DNA of 64,000 nt, taken from Ottowia flava. GTDB lineage: Bacteria > Pseudomonadota > Gammaproteobacteria > Burkholderiales > Burkholderiaceae_C. The translations under genes and the position numbers were made by a program. The notes under the pieces were generated by a model that was not told the DNA's origin, searched no databases, and saw only the letters and a program-made list of their open reading frames with translations. The DNA is taken from NCBI RefSeq assembly GCF_008017535.1, contig NZ_VRUA01000003.1, positions 1 to 64,000 on the forward strand. Direction: 5' to 3'. Each line of letters starts with the position of its first letter. Within the stretch, counting starts at the first letter, position 1. Positions 1 through 8,688 of the stretch are shown piece by piece.

Positions 1-2
1 GC

Positions 3-56
3 CGCATCCCGCCGGTCGAGTACCGTGTCAAACTGTTCCCTAACCTCTACTTCTGA
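3..56 (+). CDS. C-terminal fragment of an unknown gene, possibly an IS3-type transposase
   Basis: An open frame enters from the left edge and ends at a TGA at 54-56; 17 residues are visible, including PPVEYR. That motif resembles the tail of IS3-family OrfB transposases, where a (S/P)PVEYR-like motif lies near the C-terminus. The sequence just after the stop (about 57-90) could be an insertion-sequence end, but the other end is outside the window. The identification is weak because so little is visible. Confidence 0.3.
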   Translation, partial: RIPPVEYRVKLFPNLYF

Positions 57-142
57 CTGGCCCAGAAAATCGAGGGGACTTCAAAAAGTGACTATCAGCC
101 GCCCACCCGTGTGACGCAGGGTATGGCTTGGGGCGCCGCGAT

Positions 143-1087
143 TCACCCCTGCGGCGGTGCCAGGCAGCGGCCCTCGTCGATCAGCGTGCCAAAGCCAGCG
201 GCCAGCGCGTCCACCAGCTGGCGCACGGCGGGGCGCATGCCGCGGCGGGTGGCGAAGGCGACCTGGATCAGCGCGGGGCGGGGCGCCCAGCCGGGCAGCA
301 CTTCCTGCAGCGCGCCGTCCGCCAGGGCGTCGTGCGCGATCAGGCGCGGCAGTGCGGCGCAGCCGACGCCGGCCAGCGCGGCGTCGCGCAGGGCGGCCAT
401 GTCGTCGGCGATCAGGCGCGGGGTGTGCGCGACGGTGGTGGTCTGGCCGTGCGGGCCGGTCAGGCGCCAGGCCTGAGTCTCGTCGGAATTGCCGAGGCCC
501 AGCGTGGGCAGGCGGGCCAACTGCCCCGGCGCCGTCGGCGGCATGCCGGTGGCCAGCAGGCGCGGCGCGGCCACCAGCAGGTGTGGGCTGAGCGCCAGCG
601 GGCGCAGGGTTTCCTCGCGCGGCAGGGGCGCGTCGGGCGCGCGGGCGCGCACGGCCAGATCGACCCCGCCTTCCCACACGTCGACGTTGGCGTTGGTGGC
701 GCGCACCTGCAGCTGCACCTGCGGCCAGGCGTTCAGGTAGCGCGTCAGCATCGGCCCGACGGCGGCGTGCAGCAGCGCGGGCGGGCAGGACAGGCGAACG
801 GTGCCGCGCGGCACCCCGCCGTCGGCGGCGGCCAGCGCCTCGGCGGCTTCGGCTTCGGCCAGCATGGCGCGGGCGTGTTCCAGCACGGCGAGGCCGGTGT
901 CGGTGAGGGCGAAGCGGCGCGTGGTGCGCTGGATCAGCCGCGTGCCCAGGCGCGCTTCCAACTGCGCGACGCGGCGGCTGAGCTTGGATTTGGGCACGTC
1001 GATCGCGCGCTCGGCCGCGGCGAAGCCACCGTGTTCGGCCACGGCGGCGAAGTAGGCCAGGTCGTTCAGGTCGGTCAAGGGGCTCAT
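143..1087 (-). CDS. LysR-family transcriptional regulator
   Basis: A 314-residue protein of usual LysR length. Residues 7-48 form the N-terminal winged helix-turn-helix (LNDLAYFAAV..GG..AAER, then KSKLSRRVAQLE), followed by a linker helix and a periplasmic-binding-like effector domain. It is transcribed away from the pirin gene at 1326, with a 238-bp shared intergenic region. LysR regulators commonly control the divergent gene, and LysR-pirin pairs are common in proteobacteria. The effector cannot be read from sequence, though the pirin/Kef/FMN-reductase neighbours suggest a redox or electrophile signal. The ATG at 1085-1087 puts the helix-turn-helix at the usual distance from the start. Confidence 0.88.
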   Translation of the reverse strand: MSPLTDLNDLAYFAAVAEHGGFAAAERAIDVPKSKLSRRVAQLEARLGTRLIQRTTRRFALTDTGLAVLEHARAMLAEAEAAEALAAADGGVPRGTVRLSCPPALLHAAVGPMLTRYLNAWPQVQLQVRATNANVDVWEGGVDLAVRARAPDAPLPREETLRPLALSPHLLVAAPRLLATGMPPTAPGQLARLPTLGLGNSDETQAWRLTGPHGQTTTVAHTPRLIADDMAALRDAALAGVGCAALPRLIAHDALADGALQEVLPGWAPRPALIQVAFATRRGMRPAVRQLVDALAAGFGTLIDEGRCLAPPQG

Positions 1088-1096
1088 GCGCCGATT

Positions 1097-1165
1097 TTGC
1101 TATTGTGTTGGGAGCTGATTGCGCAGGTGGTTGTAGGGCTGGAGGTCAATATGAATCAAATATCT
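1097..1165 (-). repeat. Dispersed intergenic repeat, copy 1
   Basis: Reverse-orientation copy of the Comamonadaceae-type repeat (AGCTGATTGCGCAGG, then TTGTAGGGCTGGAGG). It lies in the LysR-pirin intergenic region, immediately upstream of the LysR start codon. Confidence 0.7.
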
Positions 1166-1325
1166 TGGCGCTGACGAGCTGTCTTGGCGTTCGGCCGCCC
1201 GTGGCTTGATTGTTCCACTGATAAGACGATGAGTTGAATATTCAGGCCTTTCATTCTGGCATTGCGACGCCTACTATGCCTGCATGGCGCCCCGTTGCGG
1301 TGCGCCCCCTTATCAGGAGAAACAC

Positions 1326-2255
1326 ATGAACACCGTGACCACCCCGATCGCCAACGACCCCGTCGACACCCGCAGCGCCCCCAAGCGCGTGCTGGCCAAG
1401 GTCAGTGCGCCCGGTCGCCACTGGGTGGGCGACGGCTTTCCCGTGCATGGCATGTTCGGCTACAACGGGCCGGGCGTGGCCGAACGCAGCCCGTTCCTGA
1501 TGCTGGACTACGCGGCGCCGACCACCTTCAGCCCCCACAGCGGCCACCGGCGCGGCGTGGGCCAGCACCCGCACCGCGGGTTTGAAACGGTGACCATCGT
1601 CTACGACGGCGAGGTGGAGCACCGCGATTCGACCGGCGCCGGTGGCGTCATCGGCCGCGGCGACGTGCAGTGGATGACGGCCGGCGGCGGCATCCTGCAC
1701 GAAGAGTTCCATTCCGAGGCGTACAGCCGCAGCGGCGGCCCGTTCGAGATGGTGCAGCTGTGGGTCAACCTGCCTGCGCGCGACAAGATGACGCCGGCGC
1801 ATTACCAGGGCATCACCGACGCGCAGATCCCCAGCGTGGCGCTGCCGGCCGATGCGGGCCGGGTGCGCGTGATCGCCGGCGAACACGGTGGCCAGCGCGG
1901 CCCGGCCGAGACCTACACGCCGATGCACGTGTGGGACGTGCGCCTGAACGCCGGCGCCACTGCCGACCTGGCCCAGCCCGAAGGCTGGAGCACGCTGGTG
2001 GTGGTGCTGGACGGCACGGTGATGGTCAACGGCACCGAGGTGCTGCGCGCGGCCGAAATGGCGACGCTGTCGACCGAGGGCAGCGGCCTGACCGTCGAGG
2101 CCAATGGCAACGCCAAGCTGCTGGTGCTGGCGGGCGAGCCGATCGACGAGCCGGTGGTGGGCTACGGCCCGTTCGTGATGAACAGCCAGGCGCAGATCGC
2201 CGAAGCCATCACGGACTTCAACAGCGGCCGCTTTGGCGGCCTGCACGGGGCCTGA
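1326..2255 (+). CDS. Pirin family protein (first of two)
   Basis: A 309-residue bicupin of the pirin family. The metal-site residues of human pirin (two His, then His and Glu) match H81 and H83 in HPHRGFE and H125 and E127 in LHEEFH. Pirins bind Fe and include quercetin 2,3-dioxygenases and redox-sensing regulators; the substrate here is unknown. The start is the ATG preceded by TCAGGAGAAACAC, a strong ribosome-binding site at normal spacing. A strong terminator follows at 2274-2306. It probably belongs to the regulon of the divergent LysR gene. A paralogue lies at 4585. Confidence 0.9.
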   Translation: MNTVTTPIANDPVDTRSAPKRVLAKVSAPGRHWVGDGFPVHGMFGYNGPGVAERSPFLMLDYAAPTTFSPHSGHRRGVGQHPHRGFETVTIVYDGEVEHRDSTGAGGVIGRGDVQWMTAGGGILHEEFHSEAYSRSGGPFEMVQLWVNLPARDKMTPAHYQGITDAQIPSVALPADAGRVRVIAGEHGGQRGPAETYTPMHVWDVRLNAGATADLAQPEGWSTLVVVLDGTVMVNGTEVLRAAEMATLSTEGSGLTVEANGNAKLLVLAGEPIDEPVVGYGPFVMNSQAQIAEAITDFNSGRFGGLHGA

Positions 2256-2273
2256 GCCTCGGCCGGTTCAGGC

Positions 2274-2306
2274 AGCGGCGCCGGTCGACCCGGCGCCGCT
2301 TTTTTT
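2274..2306 (+). terminator. Rho-independent terminator after the first pirin gene
   Basis: An 11-bp GC-rich stem (AGCGGCGCCGG / CCGGCGCCGCT) with a 5-nt loop is followed by a run of seven T. It separates the pirin gene from the downstream Kef gene. Confidence 0.85.
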
Positions 2307-2403
2307 GTGGTGCGGGTGCGCGGCGCCGGGCGAACCGGCGGGTGTATCGTTGCGCCCTTGATCCGAATCCAGCGAATGGGATGGTATGGCAGCAGAAGGG
2401 GGC

Positions 2404-4170
2404 ATGACCGGCCAACTGGTCAGCATGGTGACGCTGCTGGGCGCCGCGGTGATCGCCGTGCCGGTGTTCAAGCGCCTGGGCCTTGGCGCGGTGCTTGGTT
2501 ACCTGGCGGGCGGGCTGGCCATCGGCCCGTTCGGGCTGAAGCTGGTGAGTGACCCGCAGACCATCCTGCACGTGGCCGAACTGGGCGTGGTGATGTTCCT
2601 GTTCGTCATCGGGCTGGAGATGAACCCCACGCACCTGTGGGGCCTGCGCCGGCAGATCTTCGGCCTGGGCAGCCTGCAGGTGGTGGTGTGCAGCGCGCTG
2701 CTGACGGCGGTGGGCGTGGCCTTCGGCTATTCGTGGCCGGTGTCCTTCGTCGCGGGTGCGGGCTTCGTGCTGACGTCCACCGCCATCGTGATGCAGCTGC
2801 TGAACGAGCGCGGCGACATCGCCACGCCGCGCGGGCAGCGCATCGTCTCGATCCTGCTGTTTGAAGACCTGCTGATCGTGCCCTTGCTGGCCGTGGTCGC
2901 CTTCCTGGCGCCGGCCGACGCTGCGCACGCCGCCACGTCGCCGCTGTGGCAGCGCATCGGCACCGCGCTGCTGGCGCTGGGTGCGCTGGTGGCCGCGGGC
3001 ATCTGGCTGTTGAACCCGCTGTTTCGCGTGCTGGCGCGTGCCAAGGCGCGCGAGGTGATGACCGCCGCCGCGCTGCTGGTGGTGCTGGGCGCGGCGCTGC
3101 TGATGGAACTGGGTGGTCTGTCGATGGCCATGGGCGCCTTCCTGGCCGGCGTGCTGTTGTCCGAATCGACCTTCCGCCACCAGCTGGAGGCCGATGTCGA
3201 GCCGTTCCGCGGCCTGCTGCTGGGCCTGTTCTTCCTGGCCGTGGGCATGTCGCTCGACCTGGCCACGGTGGCCAGCCACTGGCCGCTGGTGCTGGGCGGC
3301 ACGCTGGCGCTGATGGCCACTAAGGCGGCCTGTATCTACGCCGTGGCGCGCTTCGCCAAGAGCAGCCGCGCCGACGCGGTGGACCGCGCGATCCTGATGG
3401 CGCAGGGCGGTGAATTCGCCTTCGTGCTGTACGCGCAGGCGCTGGCGCAGCGCGTGATCACGCCCGAGGTCAACGCCAACATGACGGCGATCATCGTGCT
3501 GTCGATGGCCTTTACGCCGCTGGTGGTGGCGCTGCACAAGCGCCTGGCCAGGCCCGCGCCCGAGTCGATGGAAGGTGTGGAGCCCGCGCACGACCTGTGC
3601 GGCAACGTGCTGATCATCGGCTTCGGCCGCGTGGGCCAGATCGTGACGCAGGCCGCACTGCTGCGCGGGGCCGACATCACCATCATCGACAGCGACACCA
3701 CCACCATCCGCGAAGCCAACAAATATGGCTTCAAGGTTTACTTCGGCGATGGCGCCCGCACCGATGTGCTGCACGCCGCCGGCGCGCACCATGCGCGCGC
3801 CATCGTGGTCTGCATCGACGACCGCGCCGCCGCCACGCTGATCGCCGAAACCGCCAAGCAGCAGTTTCCGCAGGCCGAGCTGATCGTGCGCGCCTACGAC
3901 CGCGAGCACGCGCTGGCGCTGGTCAAGACCGACGCCGACGTGGTGGTGCGCGAAACCTTCGAATCGGCACTGGTGCTGGGCCACGCCACCGCCAAGGCGC
4001 TGGGCGCGAGCGACGACGAGGCCGACGAAAACCTGGCAGAGCTGCGCCGACGCGACCGCGAGCGCTTCACCCTGGAAATCGCCGGCGGCCGCTTCGCCGG
4101 GCGCGATCTGGTGCTGCGCAATGGCACCGAGACCACGGCGGCCCCGGTCGAGCAGGCGCCGGCCACGTGA
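2404..4170 (+). CDS. Kef-type K+/H+ (cation:proton) antiporter with RCK domain
   Basis: A 588-residue inner-membrane CPA2 antiporter. About 12 hydrophobic segments fill residues 1-385, with typical motifs GLGAVLGYLAGG near the N-terminus and MAMGAFLAGVLL later. A soluble RCK/TrkA-N domain starts near residue 399 with the nucleotide-binding motif GFGRVG (about 405-410). E. coli KefB/KefC are glutathione-gated K+ efflux systems that protect against electrophiles. The ATG at 2404 is chosen over the in-frame ATG at 2386 because AGAAGGGGGC lies just upstream and the resulting N-terminus aligns with KefC without extension. Flanking pirin and FMN-reductase genes fit a stress role, but the ion and gating ligand are inferred. 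Confidence 0.88.
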   Translation: MTGQLVSMVTLLGAAVIAVPVFKRLGLGAVLGYLAGGLAIGPFGLKLVSDPQTILHVAELGVVMFLFVIGLEMNPTHLWGLRRQIFGLGSLQVVVCSALLTAVGVAFGYSWPVSFVAGAGFVLTSTAIVMQLLNERGDIATPRGQRIVSILLFEDLLIVPLLAVVAFLAPADAAHAATSPLWQRIGTALLALGALVAAGIWLLNPLFRVLARAKAREVMTAAALLVVLGAALLMELGGLSMAMGAFLAGVLLSESTFRHQLEADVEPFRGLLLGLFFLAVGMSLDLATVASHWPLVLGGTLALMATKAACIYAVARFAKSSRADAVDRAILMAQGGEFAFVLYAQALAQRVITPEVNANMTAIIVLSMAFTPLVVALHKRLARPAPESMEGVEPAHDLCGNVLIIGFGRVGQIVTQAALLRGADITIIDSDTTTIREANKYGFKVYFGDGARTDVLHAAGAHHARAIVVCIDDRAAATLIAETAKQQFPQAELIVRAYDREHALALVKTDADVVVRETFESALVLGHATAKALGASDDEADENLAELRRRDRERFTLEIAGGRFAGRDLVLRNGTETTAAPVEQAPAT

Positions 4171-4284
4171 TGCCGACCGCCTTTCGGCGTGCGCCGCGGG
4201 TCGCCTTGCGTTAAGGTGGCTACCGCACCTGTTGACCCCCTGACGCCGCGGCCTGCGCGGCGCGCCACCGAGGAGATCCGAGCC

Positions 4285-4588
4285 ATGAGCGACGAGCCAG
4301 CCATCACCCTGAACGAGGCCACGCACCGGTTCGAATGGACCGTGGACGGCCACCGCCTACGAGGAATTCGAGCGCTTTCCCGGCGGCATCGCCTACCTGC
4401 ACACCATCGTGCCCAAGGAGCTGGGCGGGCGCGGCATCGGTGCGCGTCTGGTCAAGCACATCCTGGACTACGCGGCCGAGCAGGGCCTGAAGGTGCGGCC
4501 CGACTGCCCCTTCGTGAAGGCCTACATCGATAAGCACCCCGAATACCGGGCCAACTCGCTGGCGCACGGCGCCAGCCTTTCACCATGA
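4285..4588 (+). pseudogene. Frameshifted GNAT-type N-acetyltransferase
   Basis: An ATG with a good ribosome-binding site (GAGGAGATCCGAGCC) starts a frame reading MSDEPAITLNEATHRFEWTVDGH to about position 4353. The homologous continuation (AYEEFERFPGGIAYLHT, then LGGRGIGARLVKHIL, the acetyl-CoA loop) lies in the +1 frame and stops at 4586-4588. Joined, they give a ~100-residue GNAT of the small YjdJ/COG2388 type. The total is 101 codons plus one base, so one base was inserted or two lost near 4353-4360. The downstream frame still ends in an ATGA overlap with the next gene. This may be a recent mutation or a sequencing error. Confidence 0.7.
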
Positions 4589-5481
4589 ACGCACCCGCCC
4601 CCATCCGCTACCCGTCGCGCAGCTCCATCGTCGGTGAAGACACCCAGATCCGCCGCGCGCTGCCCAACCGCGAACGCCGCCTGGTCGGCGCGTGGTGCTT
4701 CCTCGACCACCTGGGGCCGGTGCAGTTCGCGCCCGGCAAGGGCATGCACGTGGGCCCGCACCCGCACATCGGCCTTCAGACCTTCACCTGGATGATCGAA
4801 GGCGAGGTGGTGCACCGCGACTCGCTGGGCAACGAACAGGTGATCCGCCCCGGCCAGGTCAACCTGATGACCGCCGGGCGCGGCATCTCGCACACCGAGG
4901 ACAGCGCGCAGGAAGGCGCCGCCATGCACGCGGCGCAGTTGTGGATCGCGCTGCCCAAGGAAGAAAAAGACCGCGAGCCGGCGTTCAGCAACTACGCCGA
5001 CCTGCCCACCGCCGACGTGGGCGGTTGGCGCGCCACGGTGCTGGCCGGCACGGCGCTGGGCCTCACGGCGCCAACGCAGGTCTATACGCCGCTGGTCGGC
5101 GTCGACTTCACCAGCGCGGGCGCGGCCGACAACACGCTGCCGCTGCAGGCCGACTTCGAATACGGCGCCATGGTGCTGCGCGGCGAGGCCGAACTGGCCG
5201 GCGAAGCGCTGCCCCAGGGCGAGCTGCTGTACTTTCCGCCCGGTCGCACCGAGCTGCGCCTGCGCACCAGCACCGCCGCGCAGGTGCTGCTGCTGGGCGG
5301 TCGGCCGTTTGGCGAGCCGATCATGGTGTGGTGGAACTTCGTGGCACGCACGCACGAGGAAATCCAGCAGGCCGCCGACGACTGGAACGCTGGCCGGCGC
5401 TTCGGCACCGTGCGCCCGGGCAGCACCGCCAAGCCGTTGTCACCGCCCAGCCTGGACGGCGTCCATTTGCGTCCGTCGTGA
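4585..5481 (+). CDS. Pirin family protein (second of two)
   Basis: A 298-residue pirin with the metal ligands present: H59 and H61 in HPHIG, then H103 and E105 in ISHTED. It has the two-cupin layout and only distant similarity to the pirin at 1326, so the two are old paralogues rather than a recent tandem copy. Its ATG overlaps the stop of the acetyltransferase frame (ATGA), indicating translational coupling. Function is inferred from the family only: an Fe-containing cupin, possibly a quercetinase or redox sensor. Confidence 0.9.
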   Translation: MNAPAPIRYPSRSSIVGEDTQIRRALPNRERRLVGAWCFLDHLGPVQFAPGKGMHVGPHPHIGLQTFTWMIEGEVVHRDSLGNEQVIRPGQVNLMTAGRGISHTEDSAQEGAAMHAAQLWIALPKEEKDREPAFSNYADLPTADVGGWRATVLAGTALGLTAPTQVYTPLVGVDFTSAGAADNTLPLQADFEYGAMVLRGEAELAGEALPQGELLYFPPGRTELRLRTSTAAQVLLLGGRPFGEPIMVWWNFVARTHEEIQQAADDWNAGRRFGTVRPGSTAKPLSPPSLDGVHLRPS

Positions 5482-5522
5482 GTCGCGGGCACCGGGTGTG
5501 CCGCGTCCCTGTGGCGTTGCGG

Positions 5523-5585
5523 TTTTTGGGTTGTTTTGGCCTGCAGCGCTACAACCATCTGCGCGAGCAGCTGCATAATCTATAG
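5523..5585 (+). repeat. Dispersed intergenic repeat, copy 2
   Basis: Forward-orientation copy (GCGCTACAACCATCTGCGC, then AGCAGCTGCATAAT) downstream of the second pirin gene. Confidence 0.75.
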
Positions 5586-5717
5586 CACATCGGCTGCCGG
5601 GACTGAACACGCAGCGTCCTGGATGACCGCTTCGGCCGGGCGGCTGGCGGCCGGTCGCCAGCCGACAATTCTTCCTTGCATTCGGCCGCTTGCGGCCCCT
5701 TCCTCCGATCTCTCACC

Positions 5718-6272
5718 ATGCACCTTCTCGCGATCTCCGGCAGCCTGCGCAGCGGCTCCTACAACACCGCGCTGGCGCGCACCGCCCAGCAACTGACGCC
5801 TGAGGGCGCCACGCTCGAGGTCGCCACCTTGCACGGCATCCCGCTGTACGACGGCGACGTCGAGCAGCAAGGCATGCCCGAAGCCGTGCTGGCGCTGAAG
5901 GCGCGCATCGCAGCGGCCGACGGGCTGCTGCTGGTCACGCCGGAATACAACCAGGGCGTGCCTGGCGTGTTCAAGAACGCCATCGACTGGCTGTCGCGCA
6001 GCGACATGAAGACCACCTTCGGGCGCAAGCCGACGGGGCTGATGGGCGCGTCGATGGGCGGCTTTGGCACCCTTTCGTCGCAGAACGCTTGGCTGCCGAC
6101 GCTCAAGGTCCTGGGGGTGCAGCTGTTCAGTGCGCGCAACGTGCTGGTGTCGCGTGCGCAGAACCAGTTCGACGCCGAGCACCGCCTGCAGGACGAGGCC
6201 ACGCGCCAGATGGTGGCGGCCTACCTGTCGGACTTTGCCGCGTTTGTGGTGGCTGAAAAGAAAGCGGGCTGA
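5718..6272 (+). CDS. NADPH-dependent FMN reductase (flavodoxin-like)
   Basis: A 184-residue single-domain flavoprotein. The phosphate-binding loop is GSLRSGSYN (residues 8-16), and TPEYNQG (74-80) contacts the isoalloxazine ring, as in the YieF/ChrR/azoreductase family. These enzymes carry out two-electron reduction of quinones, chromate or azo compounds and avoid radical formation. The start is the ATG beginning MHLLAISGSL, placing the first beta strand at the N-terminus. Being next to a Kef antiporter parallels the KefF/KefG quinone reductases that partner Kef channels, but KefF belongs to a different subfamily, so a physical partnership is only a hypothesis. Confidence 0.85.
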   Translation: MHLLAISGSLRSGSYNTALARTAQQLTPEGATLEVATLHGIPLYDGDVEQQGMPEAVLALKARIAAADGLLLVTPEYNQGVPGVFKNAIDWLSRSDMKTTFGRKPTGLMGASMGGFGTLSSQNAWLPTLKVLGVQLFSARNVLVSRAQNQFDAEHRLQDEATRQMVAAYLSDFAAFVVAEKKAG

Positions 6273-6324
6273 GCTGGGCGTGACACGTGTGCACGCCCTG
6301 AAAAAAAGGGACTTCCCGGCAACC

Positions 6325-7149
6325 ATGTGCTCTCTGGATTCCATGCTGTCTGACGCCGTCCCAGGCCCGCACCCTGATGGCGGCGCCCTGGCATCGCCGC
6401 TAAGCGCGGCGCCCGACTGGGCGCAGCCCTGGTTCACGCCCTGGGCGCGCGCCGGGCAGGCCGCGCTGGCGCGCCACGCTGCGGGCCAGCCGCTGACCGA
6501 CGCGCTGAACGCGACCGGCGACGCGCCCGTGCGCTTCGTGCCGCCCCAGGCGCTGCCGCCCGGTGCCGCGTACGAGCGCTTCATCTTCGACAGCGGCGCC
6601 GTGCCCACCCGCACCGGCTGGCACGACTTTTTTAACGCGCTCGTCTGGCTGGGCCTGCCCGTCACCAAGCGCCACCTGAACCGACTGCAGGCCGCCGAGA
6701 TCGCCCGCGACGGCGTGCAGGCGCGGCGCGGGCCGGTGCGCGACGCGATCACGGTGTTCGACGAAAACGGCGCCCTGCTGCATGCGCCCGATGCGCTGTG
6801 GAATGCGTTGGCCGAGCGCCGCTGGGCCGAACTGTTCGGCCCGCTGCGGCCGCTGTGGCGCGAGGCGAGCTTCCTGCTGTTCGGCCACGCCGCGCTGGAA
6901 AAGCTGCTGGCGCCCTACAAGTCCATCACCGTCCACGTGCTGCGCGTGGACGCGCCGTTCGATGCGGCGGGCGATCTGCGTGCGCTGGACGCGGCCCTGG
7001 CCGACGCGCTCACCCCCGAGCGCCTGGCGACCAAGCCGTTCGTGCCGCTGCCGGTGCTGGGCGTGCCGGGCTGGTGGCCCGCCAACGCCGATCCGGCGTT
7101 CTACGCCGATGTGGACGTGTTCCGACCGCTGCGCCGGCATTCTGAATGA
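6325..7149 (+). CDS. DUF3025 domain-containing protein
   Basis: A 274-residue soluble protein matching the betaproteobacterial DUF3025 family: W..PWFTPWA near the N-terminus, then GWHDFFNALVW and the conserved KPFVPLPVLGVPGWW near the C-terminus. The biochemical function is unknown; no catalytic motif is evident and no signal peptide or membrane segment is seen. The start could be the ATG at 6325 or at 6343; neither has a strong ribosome-binding site. It lies 52 bp after the FMN reductase on the same strand. Confidence 0.75.
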   Translation: MCSLDSMLSDAVPGPHPDGGALASPLSAAPDWAQPWFTPWARAGQAALARHAAGQPLTDALNATGDAPVRFVPPQALPPGAAYERFIFDSGAVPTRTGWHDFFNALVWLGLPVTKRHLNRLQAAEIARDGVQARRGPVRDAITVFDENGALLHAPDALWNALAERRWAELFGPLRPLWREASFLLFGHAALEKLLAPYKSITVHVLRVDAPFDAAGDLRALDAALADALTPERLATKPFVPLPVLGVPGWWPANADPAFYADVDVFRPLRRHSE

Positions 7150-7150
7150 A

Positions 7151-7202
7151 ATTGGCCGTTAGCCCTACAGCCAACAGCGCGGCAAGCTATTGAATCAATA
7201 GT
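7151..7202 (+). repeat. Dispersed intergenic repeat, copy 3
   Basis: Forward copy (TTAGCCCTACAGCC, then GGCAAGCTATTGAATCAATAG) in the gap between the convergent DUF3025 and argE genes. Confidence 0.7.
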
Positions 7203-7215
7203 GAGGTGGGGGGTG

Positions 7216-8367
7216 TCAAAGCGTGGCCACCAGCTGCTGCAGGAAGCGGTCGCACTGGTCCAGCTGGCTTTGCTCGACGAACTCGTCGGGCTTGTGCGCC
7301 TGCTCGATCGAGCCCGGGCCGCACAGGATAGTGGGCACGCCCAGCTGCTGGAACAACCCCGCTTCGGTGCCGTAGGCGACCTTGCGCACTTCGCGGTCGG
7401 CCGTCAGCGCGCGCACCAGCTGGGTGATGGCGGCTTGCTCGCTGGCGTCCAGGCCAGGCGCGGAGGCGCCTTTCTCGATCACGATGCTGGCTTCGGGGAA
7501 TTCGCGCTGCATGCGCGGCAGCAGTTCCTGGCTGACGTAGTCCTGCACGCGCTGCTGCACGCTGTCGGGCGACACCACAGGCAGGTTGCGGAACTCGTAG
7601 CTGAACTGGCAGGCCTCGGGGATGGTGTTCACCGCCACACCGCCACCGATCATGTTGGTGGTGATGGTGGTGTAGGGCACGTCGTAGGCCTCGTCGAACG
7701 GGCCTTCGGCGCGCCAGGCGTCGGCCAGGTCGCGGATGTGGCAGATCAGCCGCGCCGCGTACTCGATGGCGTTGCAGCCCTTGGGCGTCAGCGACGAATG
7801 CGCGGCCTTGCCGTGCACGCTGCAGTGGTACAGGTTCAGGCCCTTGTGCGCGACCACCGGGCGCATGGACGTGGGCTCGCCCACCACGCAGCCGTCGATG
7901 CGGATGCCGCGCTCGCGCAGCTCGGCCAGCATGAAGGGCGCGCCGACGCAGCAGATCTCCTCGTCGTACGACAGCGCCAGATGCAGCGGCTTGCTGCGCG
8001 GCTTGGCGACCAGGTCAGGCACCAGCGCCAGCGACGCGGCGATGAAGCCCTTCATGTCGCAGCTGCCGCGGGCGTACCACTTGTCGTCCTTTTGCGTCAG
8101 TCGGAACGGGTCGCTGTGCCAGTCCTGCCCGTCCACGGGCACCACGTCGGTGTGGCCGGACAGGCAGATGCCGCCCTGCGTGTCGCCGCTGGCGGCGGGC
8201 ACGGTGCAGAACAGGTTGGCCTTGGTTCCGTCGCCATTCAGGTTCAGCCAGGGTTTCAGGCCCTGCGCCTGCAGCGCGTCGCGCACGGTTTCGATCAGGC
8301 CGAGGTTGGAGTTGCGGCTGGTGGTGTCGATGGCCGTCAGGCGGTCGAGCCAGGCGAGGGTGTTCAT
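7216..8367 (-). CDS. argE: Acetylornithine deacetylase
   Basis: A 383-residue M20-family metallohydrolase that releases ornithine from N-acetylornithine in arginine synthesis. Zinc ligands and catalytic residues are recognisable: H72 and D74 in SGHTDVVP, D104 in GSCDMKG, E136/E137 in SYDEEI, and the later GEPT and HSS motifs of the dimerisation domain. Length matches ArgE (about 383). The start is the ATG at 8365-8367 (MNTLAWLDRL) preceded by GAAG on the minus strand; an upstream in-frame start would add 21 unconserved residues. It stands alone, without other arginine genes. DapE or a related deacylase is the main alternative. Confidence 0.85.
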   Translation of the reverse strand: MNTLAWLDRLTAIDTTSRNSNLGLIETVRDALQAQGLKPWLNLNGDGTKANLFCTVPAASGDTQGGICLSGHTDVVPVDGQDWHSDPFRLTQKDDKWYARGSCDMKGFIAASLALVPDLVAKPRSKPLHLALSYDEEICCVGAPFMLAELRERGIRIDGCVVGEPTSMRPVVAHKGLNLYHCSVHGKAAHSSLTPKGCNAIEYAARLICHIRDLADAWRAEGPFDEAYDVPYTTITTNMIGGGVAVNTIPEACQFSYEFRNLPVVSPDSVQQRVQDYVSQELLPRMQREFPEASIVIEKGASAPGLDASEQAAITQLVRALTADREVRKVAYGTEAGLFQQLGVPTILCGPGSIEQAHKPDEFVEQSQLDQCDRFLQQLVATL

Positions 8368-8688
8368 GGGCGTCTTCGTAAGGGTGGAAATAGGTCGGAA
8401 GATACTGCGGCGACCATCATAGGATGCCATGCATGTGCCAAATGGCAGTGCGGATGTGCGTTGGGCTGCGCATGTGCCGCCGCCGGTGCTGCGCCGCGAA
8501 CTTCAAGCGGGCGCCGACGGGCCGGCCCAGCGGGCAGCTTCCGTGATAACTTCGTGGGAACCCGGCCTGTGCCGGGGTATCCAAGCCGCTCGGAGTGCGG
8601 GCGGCTTGAAGCGGGCCGGTTGGCCCACATGTGATGGCACCCGCTTTTCGTGCCGGGGTGGCACGACTTCCCTCTTCGAAGGAAAACG
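8368..8688. other. Intergenic region between divergent argE and htpX
   Basis: This 321-bp gap carries no convincing gene. It contains two small hairpin-forming stretches near 8558-8610 (ACCCGGC..GCCGGGGT and AAGCCGC..GGCGGCTT) without T runs. These could be mRNA leader structures of htpX or part of a divergent promoter region. No clear promoter boxes were identified. Confidence 0.4.

Noticed and set aside
2218-4353. Long open frame (~711 codons) antisense to the Kef antiporter gene
   Set aside because: Low-complexity His/Gln/Arg composition; a mirror of strong codon bias in the real gene.
8558-8610. Terminator between argE and htpX
   Set aside because: Two hairpins lack T runs, and the flanking genes are divergent, so a terminator is not expected.
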